Shown here one piece after another: positions 63,801-64,000 of a stretch of 64,000 nucleotides of DNA. The DNA is from Gonapodya prolifera JEL478. Its lineage: Eukaryota; Monoblepharomycota; Monoblepharidomycetes; Monoblepharidales; Gonapodyaceae. The number at the start of each line of letters is the position of its first letter. Within the stretch, counting starts at the first letter, position 1. The translations under genes were made by a program, and so were the position numbers. Location: the NCBI GenBank assembly GCA_001574975.1, contig KQ965756.1, positions 127,160 to 191,159 on the forward strand. The letters run 5' to 3'. The notes beneath the pieces were generated by a model that was not told the origin of the DNA, ran no database searches, and saw nothing but the letters and a program-made list of their open reading frames with translations.

Positions 63801-64000
63801 ACAGTTCGCGGTGTTGCTTGATCCCACCAAAAAAATACTCACCCCGAGTACTCTCCGTAGTTGGCGAGCTCATCGGCAAATCCAGCGTTGGCAATGGCAT
63901 CCGAGTAAACCACACTCGCACCTCCTCCAGCAACCATGGTCCAAACTCTTCCCCTGGCATTGAGCACCGTCAACTTCAAACTAGCTCCAGTCTTAGCGTC
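60861..64000 (-). CDS. ATP-citrate lyase, 5' end outside the window
   Basis: The enzyme makes cytosolic acetyl-CoA and oxaloacetate from citrate, CoA and ATP. The visible part is the C-terminal two thirds of a single-chain (animal-type) lyase. The citrate-binding/ATP-grasp end reads [21 protein letters not shown] and [18 protein letters not shown] linker follows, then the CoA-binding domain ([45 protein letters not shown]). The phosphohistidine motif FGHAGS and the citrate-synthase-like domain come next ([76 protein letters not shown]). The stop is at 60861-60863. The first codons lie beyond 64000. Confidence 0.96.

Overview
The window is nuclear DNA from a fungus with a compact, intron-rich genome. 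Most introns are about 45-65 nt with GT..AG ends, many start GTGAGT or GTAAGT, and genes sit a few hundred bases apart on both strands. The gene set (single-gene ATP-citrate lyase, ACMSD, acetoacetyl-CoA synthetase, an ADAM metalloprotease, IQGAP, UNC-45) points to an early-diverging, chytrid-like fungus rather than an ascomycete yeast or mould. That placement is inference. I see no bacterial operons, CRISPR array, rRNA, convincing tRNA, or retroviral or LTR element.

Layout: 1-1.6 kb is a degenerate tandem repeat of roughly 147 bp. 2.4-5.3 kb (+) is a GC-rich UNC-45/She4 myosin chaperone. 5.7-7.9 kb (-) is GMP synthase. 8.5-9.9 kb (+) is ACMSD. 10.1-11.3 kb (-) is a glutathione S-transferase that seems to need a 4-nt microexon. 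11.7-12.6 kb (-) is an unknown type I membrane protein. 13.0-15.9 kb (+) is the DEAH helicase Prp43. 16.0-17.1 kb (+) is MOB4/phocein. 17.3-18.5 kb (+) is a C2-domain protein. 18.7-20.2 kb (+) is GAPDH. 20.4-23.3 kb (+) is an ADAM protease with a somatomedin-B-like domain. 23.6-29.0 kb (-) is IQGAP. 29-31.3 kb is gene-poor and holds a 37-bp minisatellite. 31.3-32.4 kb (-) is a metaxin/SAM37-like protein. 32.8-34.2 kb (+) is a metallophosphoesterase. 34.4-37.2 kb (-) is a membrane-anchored GH5 endoglycoceramidase-like enzyme. 37.4-39.2 kb (-) is D-3-phosphoglycerate dehydrogenase. 39.9-41.3 kb (-) is a PAS protein with a C-terminal cysteine motif. 41.7-44.4 kb (+) is acetoacetyl-CoA synthetase. 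44.6-46.3 kb (+) is a CRAL-TRIO (Sec14-like) protein. 46.3-47.9 kb is gene-poor and carries a decayed copy of that gene's 3' end. 47.9-50.3 kb (-) is a 4-coumarate-CoA-ligase-like enzyme with a possible peroxisomal signal. 50.7-51.9 kb (+) is an NmrA-type NAD(P)-binding protein. 52.2-60.6 kb (-) holds two related CAMK-type kinases flanking a PB1/UBA protein that looks like a p62/NBR1-type autophagy receptor. 60.9-64 kb (-) is ATP-citrate lyase, whose 5' end lies outside the window.

Functional links: ATP-citrate lyase, acetoacetyl-CoA synthetase and the CoA ligase all concern cytosolic or peroxisomal acyl-CoA supply. UNC-45, MOB4 and IQGAP all concern actomyosin and cytokinesis. The GH5, Sec14-like and C2 genes concern membrane lipids. 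These are loose themes, not a cluster with one pathway. Exon structures were worked out by hand from splice signals, reading phase and remembered family sequences. For most genes the coding length divides by three and the phases agree. Unresolved points are the IQGAP internal exons, the last joint of the CRAL-TRIO gene, one joint of the PAS gene, and the second intron of the PB1/UBA gene.
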